Shown here piece by piece: positions 15,162 to 18,153 of a DNA stretch of 18,153 bases (positions within the stretch are counted from its first letter, which is position 1; each line of letters starts with the position of its first letter). The translations under genes and the position numbers were made by a program. The notes beneath the pieces are model-generated. The model saw only the letters and a list, made by a program, of their open reading frames with translations, did no database searches and was not told the origin of the DNA. This stretch comes from Bacteroidota bacterium (GTDB lineage Bacteria; Bacteroidota; Bacteroidia; Chitinophagales; Chitinophagaceae), in the NCBI GenBank assembly GCA_026391115.1, contig JAPLER010000069.1:1-18153 (forward strand), in the 5' to 3' direction.

Positions 15162-15884
15162 ATGATTAGCAAAAACGAAAGTAAATATATTCAAACTTTA
15201 TACCACAAAAAACAACGTAATGAACATAATTTGTTTATAGTAGAAACACCAAAAGTGGTGGAGGAAGTATTGAAAAGTGATTATCAGATTGAAAAAATTT
15301 ATGCAACACAAGAATGGATTGATAACAATCCAACATCAATACCAATAAGCATTGTAACACAAAATGAATTGCAGCAAATCTCAGGTTTACAGACAGCAAA
15401 TCAAGTACTAGCTATTGTAAAAATGCAGGAAGAAGCCAACTCAATACATTTAGAAAATAAATTGAGTTTGATTTTAGATGGGTTACAAGACCCAGGCAAT
15501 TTTGGAACAATCATTAGAATTGCAGATTGGTTTGGTATAGCGAATATTATTTGCAGCAATGATTGTGTAGAAATATACAACCCAAAAGTTATACAAAGTA
15601 CAATGGGTAGTTTTACTAGAGTAAAAGTAATTTACAGAGAGCTAGAAATTTATTTGCAAGAAAATAAATTACCAGTTTATGGAGCTTTATTAAATGGCAC
15701 AGATGTAAGAAAAATCGTAAAGCCCAAAGAAGGTTTATTGCTTATTGGCAATGAAGGCAAGGGTATCAGAGATAGTATTTTACCTTACATTAACAATGCT
15801 ATCAGTATAGAGAAGGTTGGGCAAGCAGAAAGCCTAAATGCTGCGATAGCAACAGGAATATTGCTATCGCATTTAGTACAATAA
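15162..15884 (+). CDS. TrmH/SpoU-family RNA 2'-O-ribose methyltransferase (RlmB-like)
   Basis: The enzyme methylates a ribose 2'-hydroxyl in tRNA or rRNA using S-adenosylmethionine bound in a trefoil-knot SPOUT fold. The N-terminal ~95 residues form the small substrate-binding domain (ISKNESKYIQTLYHKKQRNE, typical of the family). The three SPOUT motifs are present: 1, LDGLQDPGNFGTIIRIADWF with the catalytic Arg; 2, LLIGNEGKGI; 3, AESLNAAIATGILLSHL. The 240-residue length is standard. Which RNA and position it modifies cannot be told. Its start is 3 bp from the divergent tamL start, and its stop is 1 bp from the stop of the convergent dehydrogenase-family gene. Confidence 0.92.
   Translation: MISKNESKYIQTLYHKKQRNEHNLFIVETPKVVEEVLKSDYQIEKIYATQEWIDNNPTSIPISIVTQNELQQISGLQTANQVLAIVKMQEEANSIHLENKLSLILDGLQDPGNFGTIIRIADWFGIANIICSNDCVEIYNPKVIQSTMGSFTRVKVIYRELEIYLQENKLPVYGALLNGTDVRKIVKPKEGLLLIGNEGKGIRDSILPYINNAISIEKVGQAESLNAAIATGILLSHLVQ
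15842..15871. repeat. 11-bp inverted repeat at the 3' end of the methyltransferase gene
   Basis: TGCGATAGCAA (15842-15852) and TTGCTATCGCA (15861-15871) are perfect reverse complements with loop CAGGAATA. It lies in the codons of SPOUT motif 3, just before the convergent stop-stop junction. With only 1 bp between the two genes, it is the only visible candidate for a terminator there, but the T run that follows is poor. Confidence 0.5.
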
Positions 15885-15885
15885 A

Positions 15886-16941
15886 TTATAACAATAAGTG
15901 TGGTTTTGCTTCTGCTTGTCCTGCATTGGTTACAACCACAAACTCTGGTCTAAATTCTTTTAAGTTGTTGGCGCCGCCGTAGCTTAAAGCACTTTTAACA
16001 CCATCCAATAAGCCAGCCAAAATAAATTTCACACCACCTTTAAAAGGTATTACAGTGCTTTCTCCTTCTACATTTCTTTGCTCTTGACCGTGCACCGTTT
16101 TGGTTTCTAAACTTGCAGCACCTCTGTATCTTTTATATAAACCATTTGGTTTTTCTATCATTTGTCCTGGAGCTTCTTTAGTACCAGCTAACAAACTACC
16201 TAGCATTACACAGCTACTACCTAGTGCTAATGCTTTGGCAATATCGCCACTTGTTCTTATACCACCATCTGCCATAACAGGGATACTAGAAACTGCAATA
16301 ATGCTTTGCAAACAAGTTACATTAGGCACTCCAAATCCTGTTTTAACACGAGTAGTGCATAAAGAACCACCACCTACGCCAACTCTTAAACCATCTGCAC
16401 CCCAAGCCTCTAAATCTTGTGCAGCTTTTGCACTAGCTATATTGCCTGCAATTACATCTACGTGCTTGGGCAAGGTAGCTTTTAATTTAGCAATAGCATC
16501 TTTAACGTTTTCGTGATGACCGTGAGCCACATCTATTAAAATAATATTTGCACCAGCATTTACCAATGCAACAGCACGTTCTGCAAAATCACCATTTGCA
16601 CCTATAGATGCCATCACAGGAATTTGATGTATAGCAATATGATTATCTGCCCAAATTTTATTCACTCTTTCGTTGCTTAATGCTGCTGCAACTTTTGCTA
16701 CATAATTGGCTTGATCTTCAATATTCATAAATCTATGAATACAACCCACACCACCCATAACTGCAATTTCAATAGCCATTTTGCTTTCGCAAACAGTATC
16801 CATACAACTTGCAACCAATGGAATACACAGTGAGTAGTTTTTGCTAAGTTTGGTAAAAAGACTAATGTTTTTGCGAGATGAAACTGATGAATATGCTGGT
16901 ACTAATTGTATATCATCGTAGGTAAGAGCAGGATTGTACAT
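15886..16941 (-). CDS. IMP dehydrogenase/GMP reductase family enzyme without CBS domains (probably GMP reductase)
   Basis: The 351-residue protein is a TIM barrel of the IMPDH/GMPR family, cytoplasmic and NAD(P)-dependent. MYNPALTYDDIQLVPAYSSV is the usual N-terminus. The active-site loop is GVGGGSLCTTR with catalytic Cys195, preceded by VIAGNIAS and followed by MADGGIRTSGDIAKALALG. IMPDH normally has about 490 residues with a CBS pair inserted near residue 95; here the chain passes straight on, as in GMP reductase (about 346). The segment EQRNVEGESTVIPFKGG resembles the GMPR E-x-R-x-x-E-G region more than the IMPDH flap with its Arg-Tyr pair. A CBS-less IMPDH cannot be excluded. I choose ATG 16941 over TTG 16965, because the family N-terminus begins exactly there. 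Confidence 0.88.
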   Translation of the reverse strand: MYNPALTYDDIQLVPAYSSVSSRKNISLFTKLSKNYSLCIPLVASCMDTVCESKMAIEIAVMGGVGCIHRFMNIEDQANYVAKVAAALSNERVNKIWADNHIAIHQIPVMASIGANGDFAERAVALVNAGANIILIDVAHGHHENVKDAIAKLKATLPKHVDVIAGNIASAKAAQDLEAWGADGLRVGVGGGSLCTTRVKTGFGVPNVTCLQSIIAVSSIPVMADGGIRTSGDIAKALALGSSCVMLGSLLAGTKEAPGQMIEKPNGLYKRYRGAASLETKTVHGQEQRNVEGESTVIPFKGGVKFILAGLLDGVKSALSYGGANNLKEFRPEFVVVTNAGQAEAKPHLLL

Positions 16942-17106
16942 AAACGTGTGAATTGTTTTTGGCAAAGAAAGATGAATATAGAATAATGATAAAATATTTT
17001 AAGATGAGACAAATATTGAGCTTCTTGTGTTTTACTCAAACTTCCATCAAAACATATTTAGTAAATGTTCTAGAAATTTAAAATTCGGATATAGTTTCAT
17101 AAAATT

Positions 17107-17268
17107 TTACAGATGAATCAATAGTTTAAGATGCTGTTGTTGAGCATTAATTGATTTAAGCAATTGTGTATATACAATATAAAGCTGTTGTAACAAGCTG
17201 TTAAAATTTTTTCTACAAAGTCTAGTCCGTCTTTTTTGATTTGCATAAATGTTCAATGGTTCAAACAT
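17107..17268 (-). CDS. Possible 53-residue small protein, unknown
   Basis: An ATG at 17268 opens a 53-codon frame beginning MFEPLNIYANQKRRTRLCRK and ending HLKLLIHL with a TAA at 17107-17109. It has a basic patch (QKRRTRLCRK) followed by a Leu/Gln-rich stretch that could form an amphipathic helix. I do not recognise it as any family. It lacks a visible ribosome-binding site, and an ORF this short can arise by chance in AT-rich DNA. A decayed gene is also possible. Confidence 0.2.
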   Translation of the reverse strand: MFEPLNIYANQKRRTRLCRKNFNSLLQQLYIVYTQLLKSINAQQQHLKLLIHL

Positions 17269-17298
17269 AATTGATATTTTTATTTAATTGGCAAAGCA

Positions 17299-17320
17299 AC
17301 TTCAATAATGCTATTGAAGT
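17299..17320. repeat. 9-bp inverted repeat upstream of the AI-2E transporter gene
   Basis: ACTTCAATA (17299-17307) and TATTGAAGT (17312-17320) are perfect reverse complements around ATGC. There is no T run on either side, so it is not a normal terminator. It lies about 80 bp before the transporter ATG and could be an operator. Confidence 0.4.
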
Positions 17321-17402
17321 AACAAGCTTAGTTGAGCTGGATTGACAACCTAGAAATATTATATTTTTACAGTTTTTAAGATTGAATGAATTATTTTTAA
17401 AA

Positions 17403-18153
17403 ATGAATACTCAAATACACCCTAATAAAATCAAGCAATTATTCTTATTAAGTATCATTATCCTTTTATTTATTTTAATTGCACAAGAGTTATATTCAAT
17501 GCTGGGGGCTTTTTTAGGAGCTATAACATTATATGTTTTACTGCGAAAAATGATGATAAAATTAGTGGTAAGTTACAATATGAAAAAGTGGTTAGCTGCT
17601 TTATTATTAATAATCATATCATTACTTATTATAGTACTTCCTTCTATTTGGATAGTCTCTATAAGCATAAAAAAAGTGCAGCCGCTTCTTAATAACCCAA
17701 CACTATTAAATGAAACTTTCGAAAAAATACATACATATCTTTTACAAAAATTTAATATTGATATTTTAAATAAAGAGAATATTACAAAAATTAATGCCAT
17801 TGTTTTTGGAAATGCTAAGAAACTTTTAGGAGGTACAATGTCCTCAATAGGTAATGTATTTATTATGTTTTTTGTGTTGTATTTTATGTTGGTTCAAACA
17901 TTTGATGTAGAAATTTGGCTACGAAAAAACGTTCCATTCAAGAATAGCAATGTCACTAAAATAATTGAGGAAAGTAGAAATTTAATATTTAGTAATGCTG
18001 TTGGAGTTCCTGTAGTTGCTGTTTTACAGGGAATTGCTGGTTTATTAGGTTATTGGATTTTTGGGGTCAATGATTTTTTTTTTCTTGGGTTACTGACTGC
18101 TATTTGTTCAATGGTTCCTGTAGTTGGTGCAATGATTATTTGGATACCAATTG
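17403..18153 (+). CDS. AI-2E family transporter (PerM/YdiK type), 5' part only
   Basis: The frame opens at ATG 17403 (MNTQIHPNKIKQLFLL) and stays open to the window's end, giving 250 residues of a protein usually 340-370 long. It begins with two hydrophobic helices, a short basic loop (LRKMMIKLVVSYNMKKW) and a third helix. A ~95-residue soluble region follows, then helices around SIGNVFIMFFVLYFMLVQTF. The conserved family core AVGVPVVAVLQGIAGLLGYW and MVPVVGAMIIWIPI confirms the assignment. The family is named for autoinducer-2 export, but members include sodium/proton antiporters and many of unknown substrate, so no substrate is claimed. It is cut by the window edge, not broken. Confidence 0.88.
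   Translation, partial: MNTQIHPNKIKQLFLLSIIILLFILIAQELYSMLGAFLGAITLYVLLRKMMIKLVVSYNMKKWLAALLLIIISLLIIVLPSIWIVSISIKKVQPLLNNPTLLNETFEKIHTYLLQKFNIDILNKENITKINAIVFGNAKKLLGGTMSSIGNVFIMFFVLYFMLVQTFDVEIWLRKNVPFKNSNVTKIIEESRNLIFSNAVGVPVVAVLQGIAGLLGYWIFGVNDFFFLGLLTAICSMVPVVGAMIIWIPI

Larger units (their letters stand above)
16942..17402. other. Gene-poor region upstream of the AI-2E transporter gene
   Basis: No recognised gene was found in these 461 bp. Visible structure: a near-consensus -7 box TTTCTTTG on the minus strand (16970 to 16963) suited to the GMP reductase-like gene; a doubtful minus-strand ORF (17107-17268); direct repeats AAGCTGTT at 17182-17189 and 17195-17202; and a 9-bp inverted repeat at 17299-17320. 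No exact TAnnTTTG box precedes the transporter; TATATTTT at 17360-17367 is one mismatch away. Confidence 0.5.

Noticed and set aside
15159..15194. Longer tamL start at 15194
   Set aside because: It would place twelve residues before an otherwise standard lipoprotein signal and overlap the methyltransferase gene by 33 bp.
16100..16516. 138-codon plus-strand open frame opposite the GMP reductase-like gene
   Set aside because: It lies entirely antisense to a strongly conserved enzyme gene, and its proline/alanine-rich product matches no known family.
17342..17367. Sigma70-like TTGACA followed by TATATTTT before the AI-2E transporter
   Set aside because: The spacing is wrong for either the E. 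coli-type or the Bacteroidota-type promoter, and the second element is imperfect.

Overview
This is an AT-rich (roughly one-third G+C), gene-dense stretch of a chromosome from the phylum Bacteroidota. The family set points to Chitinophagales or Chitinophagaceae-like bacteria, though the exact family is an inference. The evidence is a one-piece GcvP, a lipidated TamA homologue (TamL type), an RprY-like response regulator, a Nudix-fold transcription regulator of the Bacteroidota AraR/NrtR sort, and several start regions carrying the Bacteroidota -7 promoter box TAnnTTTG. No insertion sequence, prophage, CRISPR array, tRNA or rRNA is visible, so most of the window looks like ordinary core genome.

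Layout. 1-59: last codons of an FKBP-type peptidyl-prolyl isomerase. 119-2971: gcvP, then a terminator. 3218-5101: mutL. 5129-7322, minus strand: a likely operon reading lpxD-like acyltransferase, hotdog acyl-CoA thioesterase, msrA lipoprotein. 7323-7690: gene-poor, ending in an orphan plus-strand terminator. 7691-9846, plus: rluE-like pseudouridine synthase, uppS, and a Nudix-fold winged-helix regulator. 9850-10347, minus: GNAT acetyltransferase. 10389-11933, plus: ArnT/PMT-like membrane glycosyltransferase. 12021-12730, plus: OmpR-family response regulator broken by a 5-bp duplication, then a bidirectional terminator. 12765-15158, minus: TamL-like outer-membrane BamA-superfamily lipoprotein. 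15162-15884, plus: SpoU/TrmH RNA methyltransferase. 15886-16941, minus: CBS-less IMP dehydrogenase/GMP reductase family enzyme. 16942-17402: gene-poor, with one doubtful 53-codon ORF. 17403 to the end, plus: AI-2E family transporter, cut by the window.

How the genes relate. Several act on the cell envelope: lpxD (lipid A), uppS (undecaprenyl carrier), the PMT-type glycosyltransferase (lipid-linked sugar transfer) and tamL (outer-membrane assembly). Others are housekeeping: one-carbon metabolism (gcvP), DNA repair (mutL), protein repair (msrA), RNA modification (rluE, SpoU) and purine balance.

Most notable. (1) A family of 7-bp-period repeats with an AATT core occurs at three places: abutting the gcvP start codon, in frame in the MutL linker, and in frame in the glycosyltransferase. 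The last includes a perfect ATTCAAA x4 tract, 28 bp long and so not a multiple of three, which could switch the gene off by slippage. (2) A tandem AGTGC duplication frameshifts the response regulator; removing one copy restores a normal 234-residue protein. (3) The tamL and methyltransferase start codons are divergent with only 3 bp between them, so each promoter must lie in the other's coding sequence. I found no clear sign of a wholly new multi-gene system.
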